Positions 1 to 11,233 of a stretch of 64,000 nucleotides of DNA are shown piece after piece. The number at the start of each line of letters is the position of its first letter. The stretch's first letter is position 1. Made by a program: the position numbers and the translations under genes. The notes beneath the pieces are model-generated. The model searched no databases. It had not been told where the DNA came from and was given only the letters and a program-made list of their open reading frames with translations. The DNA comes from Leptodontidium sp. MPI-SDFR-AT-0119 (taxonomy: Eukaryota > Ascomycota > Leotiomycetes > Helotiales > Leptodontidiaceae), in NCBI GenBank assembly GCA_020726505.1, contig JAHLEZ010000017.1:1426001-1490000 (forward strand). Reading direction: 5' to 3'.

Positions 1-1558
1 ATATGGATGTCCGATGGCTGGCTAGATCCCGGAGATTGGATGCCTCGTAGGGACAGTTGGGGCAAGGGCGTGAGGTGTGGAAAACGGAATCATGTGCCAG
101 TTTTGAGGAGGCCGAGTTTCCGTGGGCGCTGTCTTGATCGCAGTGCCAGTGAGAGGCCCATTCTTGGGATTTCCTCTGGAAGACATTCTTACAGTGTGGG
201 CAGAGGATGTTGTTCCGGAGACAAAAGTTCTCATGCAGCATCATGGTTCGTTTGGGGACCCATTGAGTGCAATTCTTACACTGCTCCTCGTCTGGGCTGT
301 GCATTTCTGTATCATCGTCCAGGATGACTGGGTCCTTGACTGAGCCGTTCAGTCCTTCCTTTGGAATTGACTTGAAGGCGAGAGAGAATTTTCGAGGGCC
401 GGAATCGTCCGAATCCTCAAATGGGCGGGCGTATATCGAGATATATAGAGCTTCTGCGTTTTCCAACTCAACGTTGGTAGCTGAGATCCTGATACTCTTG
501 CATGGGTCATTACTGAAATCCCCAAATACATGCTCATCGTCCCGCGGTCGTGCTCGCTGGTGTGGGGAGTATGGGCTGACAAAGAGTTCCATATCCCCAT
601 CCTCAGCCGTCAATTCTACCTCAATTCCTTGGGTTCGATCCCAAGAGGGCAGCTGGTAATCCACGTAGTCTCCACTCAGAACCTGTCCAGTCGATGGCTT
701 CCAAATACTTAAATCCCCTCCAACCGAACTTCCTTCAGCGGTTCCAGGTGCTTTTTGGGATTTTGCCATAATTTGCTTCACAGTTTCTCGAGCTTGCTCC
801 TCGTTCAAAGCCTCAATATCCACCTCCAAATCTGTATCTACCACACAAATTCCATCGCCTTCTGGTGCAAACTTGTCGATCAGAAACCGAAACTCTTCTG
901 ACTTAGACCCACGCACAGTCAATATCTCTCCGTTCGTCAGAGTCGTAAAATTCTCTCGCAGATGTCTCTCCAGCAATGACTTCCAATCTTCCGGGTTGTA
1001 GCCAGCCTCCAAAGGTCGTAACCGTACGTATGTTCCTTTTGGTAGTTGCTTAGCATGGACTGTGATCCGAGGTGGCTCCTCCGTAACATCATCATCGGTC
1101 AAGTCGATAGGGGCATCAGGCGTTCCTTCATTGTCTGAATGTATAGACCCAGCCTTCCGCCTAATCTCTGGTTGTGTGACTCCCAATGCCTCCAGCAAGA
1201 ACGGGCTTAATCCCACTTCTCCCTCATCCGCAGAGAACTCTCGTATGCCCGCATGTACTACATTCCCATTTGCCGAGTTGACTAATCGAAATGTGAGAGG
1301 GTGAGGTAGTTGTTGTTGTGTATCCTGCCACTGCGATTGCTCTGCTCGTGCAGCGGCGAGAGAGTATGGGTTGAACGGATCGAAGGCTGGGGCATTCGGT
1401 CTTTTCGAAGCAGGGACTGTAACTGTTGATGCTGCTAGTAGCTGCTCGAGAGCGGATTGAGGGAGGAAGATCTTGTCGCCTGGTAATATCTTGTTGCTCT
1501 TAGGGGCGACATTGAAGGCTCCAGACCAGGCAAGAGTAATGTCTGATGGGGTCGCCAT
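1..1558 (-). CDS. Ufd1-like ubiquitin-pathway protein with zinc-finger tail, 3' end missing
   Basis: One uninterrupted reading frame runs from ATG at 1558 to the left edge (about 519 codons), so the C-terminus lies outside. The N-terminus (GDKIFLPQSALEQLL at about residues 26-40, then LPHPLTFRLVN and HAGIREFSADEGEVGLSPF) matches the Ufd1 double-psi-barrel pattern; in the family this domain binds ubiquitin and serves the Cdc48/p97 segregase. Towards the left edge are Cys/His pairs (CKNCTQW, then ILCPHCKNVF and CPNCPYEA) that look like TRAF/C2H2-type zinc fingers. That places it with the longer fungal Ufd1-domain proteins, not the short core Ufd1. The start is the first ATG after an upstream stretch without coding character. 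It is divergent from the gene at 2015, with about 450 bp between. Family assignment is good; the partner complex is inference. Confidence 0.8.
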   Translation of the reverse strand, partial: MATPSDITLAWSGAFNVAPKSNKILPGDKIFLPQSALEQLLAASTVTVPASKRPNAPAFDPFNPYSLAAARAEQSQWQDTQQQLPHPLTFRLVNSANGNVVHAGIREFSADEGEVGLSPFLLEALGVTQPEIRRKAGSIHSDNEGTPDAPIDLTDDDVTEEPPRITVHAKQLPKGTYVRLRPLEAGYNPEDWKSLLERHLRENFTTLTNGEILTVRGSKSEEFRFLIDKFAPEGDGICVVDTDLEVDIEALNEEQARETVKQIMAKSQKAPGTAEGSSVGGDLSIWKPSTGQVLSGDYVDYQLPSWDRTQGIEVELTAEDGDMELFVSPYSPHQRARPRDDEHVFGDFSNDPCKSIRISATNVELENAEALYISIYARPFEDSDDSGPRKFSLAFKSIPKEGLNGSVKDPVILDDDTEMHSPDEEQCKNCTQWVPKRTMMLHENFCLRNNILCPHCKNVFQRKSQEWASHWHCDQDSAHGNSASSKLAHDSVFHTSRPCPNCPYEASNLRDLASHRTSI

Positions 1559-2014
1559 GATACGTTGTGGCGAAAGTATTATTTCGAAAGAACATGTGTC
1601 GTGTAGATGGTAGTGAAGAATATATCTTCGGAGCTGGGGAGAGTTGTGGCAATGGGTGGTTGGGAATATAGCGTTGTTGTTGTTGTGAATGGAGTTTGTC
1701 AGAAATTCGATTCTCGAAGATGCCATGGCCACCACTCTCCCCAGCAGGCGCCGGCAAAGGCATCAAGCGCTGCATCATCAGCGATAAGGCCGAAGGCGCT
1801 AGGGCGATAAGGCGATAAGATAAGCTTAATTTTTTAGTGTGAGAATCACGTGGCTGTAAACTCCACCAGCTCGGATCCCAACACCTCGACCAGCGGCCAG
1901 CATGTTGACATCTCGGTCCCGAACAAGTTGATTCATTCTCCACCTACTCGACGTCCACCCCGAATACTAAAGTACAAACCTCCGCCCTCTCCCCCTTGTT
2001 TCTTCTTTCATGCT

Positions 2015-3806
2015 ATGGAGGACGCTCTCCAAACACCACACGATTATCCTCTGCCAACAACACTACTGCAGCTTCTCTCCAATTCGCTTGTCCTGGGCCA
2101 GACAACTCCGTACTTACCGCCCTCCAGTCTTCTCGCTCTTGGTGCAACCTCCAAATCCTTTCAGTCTCTCCTTCGAGATACTCCGACTGTGTTCAGGCAT
2201 CTCGATCTCACAAAGGTCAAGTCTGCACAGTTTGAGATCCCTGCAATCGATCATGGTGGCGAGATATGGAGAAACGTACAGCTAGGTCAGTTAAGCCTCC
2301 TTCCTCGCCTAGTAAGCGATGTTTTGACCGACTAAATATACCAAATAGATGAGAATGTGACCGAAGATGAGTATGGCCTTCCACGTATCCTTCTGCGATA
2401 CTATTGCCTAGGCTAACTGTCCCAGCTTCTATGGCGGCCCCCTCCAAGGCATATTCAATACCCTGCGACGCCGGCACATTCTCCAACATGTCCAGACCAT
2501 GATCCTCGACGGACTATCGGTGACCTCTGATCTGCTATCGGATATAATAATTCAAGACCACTTTAACGTACGGATATTGTCGATACGGGAAGTTCAGAAT
2601 CTCAACGAGCGAAAGTTGCAGCAAGCCTTACTCTATGCTGTCCGCCCATCTCGACGAGAGAACACCCCAAAACTTCGAGGATTATATATATTTGGACCGA
2701 AGGACACACCTCTTGCCCCTCGTTATCCCCAAAAGCTCGACGACGTTCATCGACAAATATCGCCCAGCGATTTTTGGTCTTCTGATGGTGGTGTAGTGTT
2801 TGGCCCTGGGGCTCAGATAGGAGCTCAATGGAACCAGAAGTCCGGAGACACACTTGCTGATGAGCTGGCCTGTGGTGCGGATCGATGGTACCAGGCAGGT
2901 GGTAAAGTCCTGGGCAAGACTCCATCTTTGGAATGGGCAAACACCATGTACGCATGCCAGGGCATCATCAGCTTTGATGCTGTCTTGTGTAATGGACCCC
3001 GTCATTCATCAGCCGTAATTGGGGAAGGAAAACTAGCAAGTCCATGGTATCGAAGCTCTGGAGCTCACCTCTCCTCCCGTGTGGCCAGCCATTCTATCGG
3101 AGGTTGCTTTCGCTGCAAGAAAGGCCCTGAAGGTATTGCGAAATTCAAGCAGGCACCGTTGGAAAGGTTTCCATTGCTTGCCCCTCCCCCCCTTCATTCG
3201 TCAACCGTCAAGGCAGCAAAGACACCATTTCCAGGATTCGAGGATAAACTGTTGTTGAGATGCACAGATTGTATTCGAAGTCGATTCTGCGAGAATTGTC
3301 ACAAGTGGTGGTGTGAAGACTGCTACGAAATTTCGGATGAGGGTGGATTTTTCGTGCCAGGCTCTACTCAAACATGGGAATCTAACGATGCCGGGCCATC
3401 AGGAACGGAGAAAAATGTCAAGGTACATATGGGTCTCTGTGTTGAAGACTGTCTAGTCGCCGAAATGATGTCCGGAGCTGGCAGCAATGGGATGTGGGGT
3501 TGATTCAACGACTTCACAGAGGAAACGTAGGGGAAGATTCGATTTCCTTTGGTCTCTCGGTTTGGACATTAGCTAACCTGCTGCAGCCGGGTGTTTTTCG
3601 AAGTTGCTTCGAGTGCGGTCCCAACGTGAGTCTCACGGCCGAGGCAAATCAAACATCGCAAGTGCTAATGTCGGCAGTGTGATCCATGCATCAAGCAAAC
3701 CCAGAGAATGTGCAAAATTTGTGGAGGGGGATATTGCACGATCCACAACGAGGGATCAACATTGACTACTGCAGGTCGCCACGCAATCAACGGGTGTAGA
3801 TGCTGA
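2015..3806 (+). CDS. F-box-like protein with cysteine-rich zinc-binding C-terminus
   Basis: Exons inferred as 2015-2285, 2349-2370, 2426-3498, 3573-3625 and 3678-3806 (515 aa, all junctions in phase). Residues about 25-70 (LPPSSLLALGATSKSFQSLL followed by FRHLDL) read as an F-box, the Skp1-binding motif of SCF ubiquitin ligases. The middle resembles the loose leucine-repeat part of such proteins. The last 200 residues are rich in CxxC pairs: CFRCKKG, LRCTDCIRSRFCENCHKWWC, CFECGPN, CDPCIKQTQRMCKIC and YCTIH, likely binding several zinc ions. The third intron has a weak GTTGAT donor, chosen because it alone joins the cysteine-rich frames. A substrate-receptor role is inferred from the F-box. 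Substrate unknown. Confidence 0.7.
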
Positions 3807-5011
3807 AGCTGACGAGCCCTAGTGCGATTGTATGAGGTGTCCAGTTAGGTGTTGATAATCTGGACCCAGGCTGACTATTTTCGCAGGGTGTGCAAGAAGC
3901 GGCCGGAGAACAAGAGAGATGTACTGAACATCGATCGAGCAGTTCTGCAAGCACCATCACCACTCTACTCCACGTCTAGGGCTCACCAAGTCACTCCCCT
4001 CTCACGCAATCTTACTTCTGGGTTTCTATTGAGGCCAAAGGAAGGGCAATGGGGCAAAATGTCCTGAAGCCAAGAATCTCGCATTCGCGTTTCAGGACCA
4101 GGCTTCATCCACGAATCTCATCTCAAATTTTCTGCATGACGACGAGGCTTCAGAAGCCACACAAGCATCTGAAAACGGATAGTGGCGTCTCGGCCGTTGC
4201 TTGCAGTCCCCTTTGTGCGAATTAAAATGCTGTTGGGAGATTTTCAATGCGCACCAGACGAGCACGGCGCCAGCCACCTCCACCTCCCGCCACTATTTGC
4301 GTCAATGTCAATGTATCAACCCAGCAATGATCTCTGCATTGAAACAACGATTCATCATGCGATACAGTCCACCTGATTGGTCAATTGGTTTCTTCATGAC
4401 TTGTGTGATGTTGCCATTGGGCGTTGCTGTCGCCAAGATTCCGTCCACTAACAACACGCGTCGCTTGCTCCACTCCACCTCCATCTGCTCAACAGCCACA
4501 ATCACAGTCCAGATTCACAACCACGCGTCGGCAGATGCACGGACTGATATCCTGCCTCACTACTACTCCTGTCCACTACTGAGTAAGCATAGTTCTCCTC
4601 GAGTTAACCAATAAGAACTCCTGTATATGTCAAATGTTTACACTGTGGGGTATTTGAGACTAAAGCTTTGTCCCCTGAATTTCGGACGAAGCCACTCGCC
4701 TCAGCCTTCCCTGTGGCACTACTCGAATACCCCATCCATTCACCGGGTTTATTTTAAGCTTCATCGGCAATGTGCGTATGCTTGACGAATACTCACTATG
4801 TGTTTATCTTGGCAATGTGAACTGATCCATTGTTGTCTTTCGAGACTTGAATATATATACTCCATTCCTGTCTACAGTGTAAGTTCTCTCCTCACCCTCA
4901 TCGTCATCTTCATTCTCTGACTCTTTCCTTCCTCATTTTTCCTTGCCTATTTCAGCATTTCCTTATCTGCAAAACTCATTTCCAGTCACTCCCCAACTCT
5001 CCAACTCCAAC
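3807..5011. other. Intergenic region, 1.2 kb
   Basis: No convincing gene. Short open frames such as 4201-4614 have no domain-like pattern. The right end is CT-rich and carries the probable promoter of the dioxygenase-like gene. Confidence 0.6.
4851..4859 (+). promoter_or_regulatory. TATA-like box of the dioxygenase-like gene
   Basis: ATATATATA lies about 150 bp before the ATG at 5012 and is followed by a CT-rich tract, a common fungal core-promoter layout. It is seen in sequence only; no transcription start is known. Confidence 0.4.
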
Positions 5012-6309
5012 ATGCAACTCATCACTCCCCTCATTGCCGCAACGGTTCTTGCAACCAATGTCTACGCTCATCCAGGCCATGACATGCAAGCTGAGATTGC
5101 AGAGCGTGCTGCCTTCATGGCAACCGCTCCTCGCGACCTTAGCCACTGCGCCGAGAAGCTGAAGATGCGCGGTTTGGACAAGAAGAACGTCGCCCGCCGA
5201 GCTGCCATGGCAAAGGACGCCCGCAAAAAACGGTCTATCTCCGAAGGTTCGTATCCCTCTCAGCCCAAAGAAAACTCCCACTAACAGTCTTAGACTCTCC
5301 ATACCTCCGAGTTCGTGATGCTGCCAGCGTCCTGGCTACCTCCCACTTGTCAAGCGAAGCCTACACCAACGCAACCGAGGAGTCAATCCTCTTCTCTGGC
5401 AACAGCTCCTGCATCCTCTCCCCAGAAGTCACCCAAGGTCCATACTATGTTACTGGAGAGTATGTCAGGGAGGACATCCGTGAGACACAAGAAGGTGTCG
5501 ACCTCATTCTCGACACCCAGGTCATCGACGTTGCAACCTGCGAGCCTGTCCCAGATGCGATGATCGAGATCTGGCACTGCAACTCCACCGGTGTTTACTC
5601 TGGAATCGTCGCATCCGGTAACGGTGACAGCAGCGACACAACCAACCTCGACAACACTTTCTTGCGCGGTCTTCAGCCGACTGACGAGGAGGGTGTGGCT
5701 CAATTCCTGACCCTCTTCCCCGGCCACTACACTTCTCGTGCCACTCACATCCACGTCCTCGCCCACTTCAACGGCACTCAGTACGAGAACGGTACCTATG
5801 CTGGTGGATACGTCAGCCACGTCGGCCAGCTTTTCTTCGACCAGGACCTGATCACTCAAGTCGAAGCCGTTTCTCCTTACTCCACCAACACCCAAGACAT
5901 CACCCTCAACTCCGCCGACCAGATCTTCAGCGAGGAAGCAGCTACCACCGACCCGGTGATCGAGTACTCCCTCCTCGGCAGCGATATCTCAGCTGGTGTT
6001 TTCGGATGGGTCGCTTTCGGCATTGATCTCACTTCCGAGCAAACCATCTCAGGCGCTGCATCCCTTACTGCTGATGGTGGAGTTGCCAATGCTGATAGTG
6101 GAATGGGCGGCGGATCTGGTGGACCTGGAGGAAACAGCACTGGCTCTGCTCCATCTGGTGCTATCCCCTCAGGTGCCATACCTTCGGGTGCTGCTCCTTC
6201 TGGTGCCATTATTTCCAGCACTGCTGATGCCTCTACTCTTGTCACTAGCACTACCGCTGCTTCTTCTGAGGCTTCTGCTGTGACTGATGTCGTGGGCTGC
6301 GATGCTTAG
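5012..6309 (+). CDS. Secreted intradiol ring-cleavage dioxygenase-like protein
   Basis: Exons 5012-5246 and 5294-6309, 416 aa. A signal peptide (MQLITPLIAATVLATNVYA) is followed by HPGHDM and a propeptide-like basic stretch ending KKR. The catalytic core has the intradiol signature: GPYYV, then PDAMIEIWHCNSTGVYSG, then GHYTSRATHIHVLAHF, which supplies the Tyr and two His expected to hold Fe(III), with the second Tyr in GPYYV. Members open catechol-type rings between the two hydroxyls; extracellular fungal forms act on catechols or hydroxyquinols. The tail is Gly/Ser/Ala/Pro-rich with repeated PSGAIPSG units and ends without a clear GPI signal. A 46-47 nt intron follows the propeptide. The true substrate is not known. 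Confidence 0.85.
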
Positions 6310-7397
6310 ATTGCTTGGTATCTTTGATTCCGTTTGAACTAAGGGGAGAACAGGAGATGTGAGGAGAGAACTAGGGGGGTGGCACAGGTGGAGGTGGAAA
6401 ATTCATTGTCTATTGATTTGTCTTTCTTTCTTGGCGTTGAGAGTCTTGTACCATATCACCATATACCACAAAATTGAATTCAGTCACTCGTTTTACAACT
6501 ATCTCCTCATTGGAGATCTCTTGTGCCTTGTATTCGTTCCCAGTTATACCGCTGGGTCGTTGAGCGTTACATTTTGTTGTTTACTGGTTCCGTGTGTTCT
6601 AATCCGTGCCTGTTTTGGACTTCGCACGCACTGGTGTTGAGAGGATAGGCAATTGTTGCCTTCTTTATCTTCTCAGAGGACTAAGTGATATATTTTTTAC
6701 TCTAACCCCGCACCTAATTAACTCCTAAAGTGTGTTGTTGGAGTAAGTACCAAAACGGCAAGGCTGAAGGAGGCTGGCAACCTGGCAACCATGCTCTGTT
6801 GAAAATATTTCATACAAATTTTCACACTTATCTACACGGACAAAACATTAGATTAAGAAGAAGAGATCCACACCAAGCATAATTCATCACACAGAATCTA
6901 CTAAATGGAATTACCGTTTCGAAGCTGGCTGCGAGGAGAAGCAAAAACTGAGGCCCATGTTTTGAATCACTTGGCCCGCAGGCCATCATGAAATCCCGCA
7001 ACCCTCTCTCTATATTCAAGTCATTTACCGTGGCGCGTTGAGTAGGCCTAATGACCACAAGCTCGGTCCTCGAGTAGTTGCACATTGTGCTCGACTGAGG
7101 AGAGGTGGAGGTAGACGTAAGCCCGCAACTTATCTCCGGTTCGGCTAGCCACCTTTCGTATTCGAGTGTAAACAATTGGCAGGACTCGGGTTGTTCATTA
7201 CCCCGCCTAAGAAAAGACGTATGTTTACCAAGTATAGAGAAATGTAAAAATGGGACACCTAGAAAGCATAAAAGACACCAGACTCCCTCCAGCTCCGTCA
7301 ATGTCTCACAGTCAAGTCTCAATTCTCATCCAAACTCTTCAATCTTTCGGGTTTTCAATAAAATCTCCAAGCTCTACGGAATCTAAACGAATCCATC
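6310..7397. other. Intergenic region, 1.1 kb
   Basis: Contains the 3' region of the dioxygenase-like gene and the upstream region of the SDR gene. The open frames on both strands have no recognisable domain, signal peptide or consistent splice pattern. Confidence 0.55.
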
Positions 7398-8153
7398 ATG
7401 CCATCCATCAAGGGACAGAACATTCTCGTCATCGGTGGAACATCTGGAATAGGATTCGCGATTGCGAATCTCGCCTTGCAACAGAATGTCAACGTCGCAA
7501 TCGCCTCCTCGAACTCCACTCGAGTTGATGCTGCCGTCAAAACCCTCAAGACGTCTTTCCCTGATGGCAAAATCGAAGGCTATGTCTGCGATCTCGGTAC
7601 AAGCGACGTCGAATCGAGTCTCGACCATCTCCTCATGAATGTCACCAGCGACGGGACGGCTTTACTGGATCACATCATCTCCACAGCTGGACGAGCCCCT
7701 GACGCAAAGCCACTGGCCGAAACATCCTTCGAGAAATTAGCAGATTCAGGTAGAGCTGGCTTCACTGTGCCTCTTGTGATCGCCAAAATCGGTGTCCGGT
7801 ATCTCAAGAAGAGCCCCAAATCATCCTTGATCTTCACTGGCGGCCAAGTCGCCGAGAAACCTATCGCGAATTACACCCTCTACTCGACAATGGCCGCGGG
7901 CTTGATTGGTATGACGAGGAATCTGGCACTGGATATGGCGCCCATCAGAGCCAACCTCGTGGCTCCTGGACCAACACTCACGGAGATGTGGGGTCCAAAC
8001 CGAGAGCAGGTTGGAGAGGTGGTGGCGAAGAATGCGTTGTTGGGAAAAGTTGGTTCGGCTGAAGAAGTTGCGGAAGCGTACATCTATCTCATGAAAGACT
8101 CAAATGCAACAGGGAGTTGTGTTAGTAGCAATGGTGGATCGTTGCTTCGATGA
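7398..8153 (+). CDS. Atypical short-chain dehydrogenase/reductase lacking the YxxxK motif
   Basis: Single exon, 251 aa, cytosolic. GGTSGIG at residues 13-19 is the Rossmann nucleotide loop, STAGRAP around 95 replaces the usual NNAG, and NLVAPGPTLTEMW around 186-198 is the SDR PG motif. At the catalytic position the sequence is NYTLYSTMAAG: Tyr159 is followed four residues on by Ser and Tyr162 by Ala, so the invariant Lys of YxxxK is absent. The segment TRNLALDMAPIRANLV is characteristic of a fungal SDR group in which I recall the active site also being degenerate. It may bind NAD(P) with altered or no oxidoreductase activity. Substrate unknown. Confidence 0.85.
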   Translation: MPSIKGQNILVIGGTSGIGFAIANLALQQNVNVAIASSNSTRVDAAVKTLKTSFPDGKIEGYVCDLGTSDVESSLDHLLMNVTSDGTALLDHIISTAGRAPDAKPLAETSFEKLADSGRAGFTVPLVIAKIGVRYLKKSPKSSLIFTGGQVAEKPIANYTLYSTMAAGLIGMTRNLALDMAPIRANLVAPGPTLTEMWGPNREQVGEVVAKNALLGKVGSAEEVAEAYIYLMKDSNATGSCVSSNGGSLLR

Positions 8154-8463
8154 AGAAGTAAAAGTAAACAAGCACTAGGATCACAGGAGACAGAAATGGA
8201 GAAAACGAGAGTAGCAATTGCACAGCAGAGTAGGGATATTTGATAGAACTTGCCTCTCTAGTTCTGAAGTGCGAGTGGAACACTGTTCAACTTTTACTAG
8301 ATGTAAGGTATCAATTTCCATCGCATCTTCTGATCAACAACCTCTCACTGTTTCCCATACTTTTTCTCATACTTTTTCTCATGTAATTTTCCAAGAGAGG
8401 TATAGATGTCGCATAGAAGGGATAAATGAAGCCAGGAAGCATGCTACCACCGACATTCTCCGC
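8154..8463. other. Intergenic region
   Basis: Nothing coding recognised. It includes a short direct repeat of CATACTTTTTCT near 8357-8380. Confidence 0.4.
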
Positions 8464-9026
8464 TCAACCAACAGCAGCAGTCGCAAGTGCTGCTCTCCCA
8501 ATCATGAGGCCGATCGGGATGTTGAACGATGCCCCACTTACCGCCCCTATACACCTTCCCTTCATTTCTTACGTTCTTACGGAACAGATATTTGCTGTGG
8601 TCGGACTACATATGCGGTGCAACCCCTATGACGAAGGGAAGCGGCACCTACCAAAAGAGTGATGGGGGCTAGGTATACAAACAGAGTCGAATGGATGACA
8701 TCAAAAAGGTTTACATGAGCTGTGATTTGAAGCAAGCCACCTTGGCCTGTGATAGGGAATCATTCTCGTCGCCACACGGATGTGTAGACGATGAAGGAGA
8801 ATGTGGAGAGTCGCGCCTGGGAAGATTGTGGCAGGATAGGTTTGAAAACCAAGAGTGTTGTTAAAGACTTTGAAGAGGGCTGCAGGAGCTGGGGTCGGAG
8901 GAGGCATGGGAGGGAAGCGGGCGAAGAGAGAGTGTGAAAGTTGGTGGGACAAGTAAACAGTACGAGATGGCCGGAATGGCCAAGCGTACAGCAACGACGA
9001 ACAGGTGTCACTGGACCTCCCGCCAT
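8464..9026 (-). CDS. Possible small membrane protein, exon structure uncertain
   Basis: The 3' part is the best supported. One exon candidate, 8648 down from about 8746, reads GGLLQITAHVNLFDVIHSTL then FVYLAPITLL. It joins in phase, over an intron 8547-8647 with a weak GTGCCG donor, to a last exon 8464-8546 reading GAVSGASFNIPIGLMIGRAA before a stop. Both are hydrophobic, helix-like segments. Upstream, 8760-9026 is open from an ATG but the link to the downstream exons is not resolved. I do not recognise the family. The call rests on hydrophobic pattern and splice phase only. Confidence 0.3.
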
Positions 9027-9687
9027 ATTCTCAGTGGAACTGAAAGAGATCCATAGAGTCAGGAGTGGTGCTTGGAAACTGTGAATTCATGATTTGGCAC
9101 GGGAAATATTGATTACTCGGTCAACATCATGTCATGTGGAAGAAAGAATGGCAAATTTGGAGGGCGAAAGACCGTCTCGATACCAACTACAAGCTGATTT
9201 AATCAAGACCTCTGGAGTGATTGGTGTCGACCACATCGCTGAGCACCGGGTAGTAACAGGAAGAAGTGACAGGCGGCTGCAAAGAGTGGATGGGCTTCGC
9301 CTGCTCACCAAGCGATTACGTGCTTATGCTCAACAAGCTACCAGTGGAGAAAATGACACGAACGAAGATTTCCATTCACTACACATACGAATGGACACTT
9401 AATGGTAGAAAACATTGTTACTCAACTGAACGACTAGCTAGACGACAGCAACAGGGCCATCCCAAAATCAAATACACGTAGTTTTACATGTTATACAACT
9501 TTATAAACAGAAGCCGCTCTAGGGTAAAAGGCACCCAGCACATATCCACCCATCCCAAATACCAAAGATTAAAGAGAGTTGGTTATGCGTATTTTCAAAG
9601 GAATAAGCCAGCGCAGATAGAGCCAGAAAGTGGAAACCGATATTGCAACGGGAAGCATTGCAAACAAGGACATCGATCTCGGGGATC
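9027..9687. other. Intergenic region
   Basis: No gene supported. It lies between the uncertain small gene on the left and the 3' end of the DUF7726-like gene. Confidence 0.5.
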
Positions 9688-10641
9688 TCAAAATCGACCT
9701 GCGATATGTAATTGCCCAAGGCTGTCTTCGTATGGCTTTTCTCCAATCCTGCAAGTGACAAAGTCAAGTCGACGCTTGGTATCCATTCCTCTGCCCGGAT
9801 GAGCTTTCTCCATATCCTGCCTATGTTTTGACTTTGCCTTCCCATCCCGAATACGCATCTTCTCGAAGAAGACATACGCTCCATAGAAAACAGAACTTGT
9901 GTTACCCGCGGATGCGCCCCTCTTGCCGAGGAAATCGTTCAGTACCTTGGACTGAATCTTTCTACCATCATGGTATGGCTTCGCGATCTCTCTCAGAAAC
10001 TCTGCCTGGGTGCTATTGGATGCTGCAAGGTATGCCCGGATCTTCTTTCGGATTTCATCGCAGGAATCGAATACGGGAACGCTGACATCTGCTTCGCCTT
10101 CGAGTTGAATGGCATCAAGATCTCCATTGGCTGCTGGCGCAGTGGTCTTTGCCTTCTTCTTGGGTGCTGCAATCTTGAGACCCTGCTCTTCGCGTTTCTT
10201 GAAGAACTTGAATGCCTGTATGTATGTGTTGCTCCCACTGCCTTTATCACGCCCGCTCTGTCCCATGAATACACTATATCCCTTGCTGTTGACGCCGATG
10301 GCTTTCTGGAACTCCCCAACTTTCATCTCGCCGCTATTGATAAAGGCATGTATCTTACGTCGGATTTGGTCGCAGTTCTGGGTGATATAGACGCCCTCGT
10401 CCGAATCATCGTCGTCGTACTCCTCGGCCTTGCGTTTGGCAGACGGGGTTGCCCCCTAACTAGATATTAGCTAGGTAAATACCTTAACTTGAGTTGTATG
10501 CCCGATACGTACCATAGGTGGCCTCCCGAGGCAGACTGTCTTGTCTTTGTCTAAAGGTACTGGGTTGAGGAGGCTGTTAATGTTTGTCGCAGCTAGTGGC
10601 TGGCGAGGAGAGTCATATGTGTATTGGTAGGATGGAGGCAT
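9688..10641 (-). CDS. DUF7726-like protein of unknown function with two repeated helical domains
   Basis: Exons 10641-10513 and 10455-9688, 298 aa; the GTACGT donor and TTAG acceptor keep frame. After a Pro/Gln-rich leader and an acidic run (EEYDDDDSDEG) come two related segments: CDQIRRKIHAFINSGEMKVG with FQKAIGVNSKGYSVFMGQ, and CDEIRKKIRAYLAASNSTQ with FLREIAKPYHDGRKIQSKVL. Each contains C-[DQ]-x-I-R-x-K-I followed by a helix, a turn and an aromatic Y-x-F-F. A Lys/Ala-rich linker (APKKKAKTTAPAANG) between them could be a nuclear localisation signal. Fungal proteins with this duplicated domain are annotated DUF7726 as far as I recall. The repeat resembles a helix-turn-helix DNA-binding unit, but that role is inference. 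Confidence 0.7.
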
Positions 10642-11233
10642 GGTGGTGGCGATTGTAATTCGAATGCAGGTCAAGATGTAGTGAAGTGGGTTGATTTGTG
10701 GAAAAGTGCTCCAGGCCGCGTTGACGCGTTAGATAAACAACAAGCAAGCTCCAAGTCATGTGACTCGGCGAGTTTTCTAGAATCATCTCGTGAAGTCCAT
10801 CCGCTCTGTTGCATGGAACACATTCTTGGGTGTGCTAAAGACATCGCCCCCATTACCTCAACCCCGGTTCTCGACTCCTCGAATGTGAGCACAGTAAGGA
10901 TATAAGATTACGTTTTGAAGAGCCTCGATTGGCATCTTTCTCCGGTACGACGCGTCCAGCAATTTGTCTTTGTTGGGACAGGAACGATTCTTAACCCCGA
11001 AGTCGTACTCGTCCAACTTCAATCTCATTATATTACAAACTGCATTTTATACAAGAAGTCCTCGAAGCATTTCTAGTGGGCATTGGAGTCAGATGGGATG
11101 CCATTTTGTTCTCCCGGAGCCTATAACAGCCTCAACCCTCCCCACCACTGTCCTCCAACCCTGCACTGAATCTCGAGTGCGACTGCCATTCATGCTCGTA
11201 TGCCCTTCGTCCCCTTCGCCTTTGACTCGACTC

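Noticed and set aside
4201..4614. 137-codon plus-strand open frame as a gene
   Set aside because: Low-complexity, no family pattern, overlaps other equally open frames.
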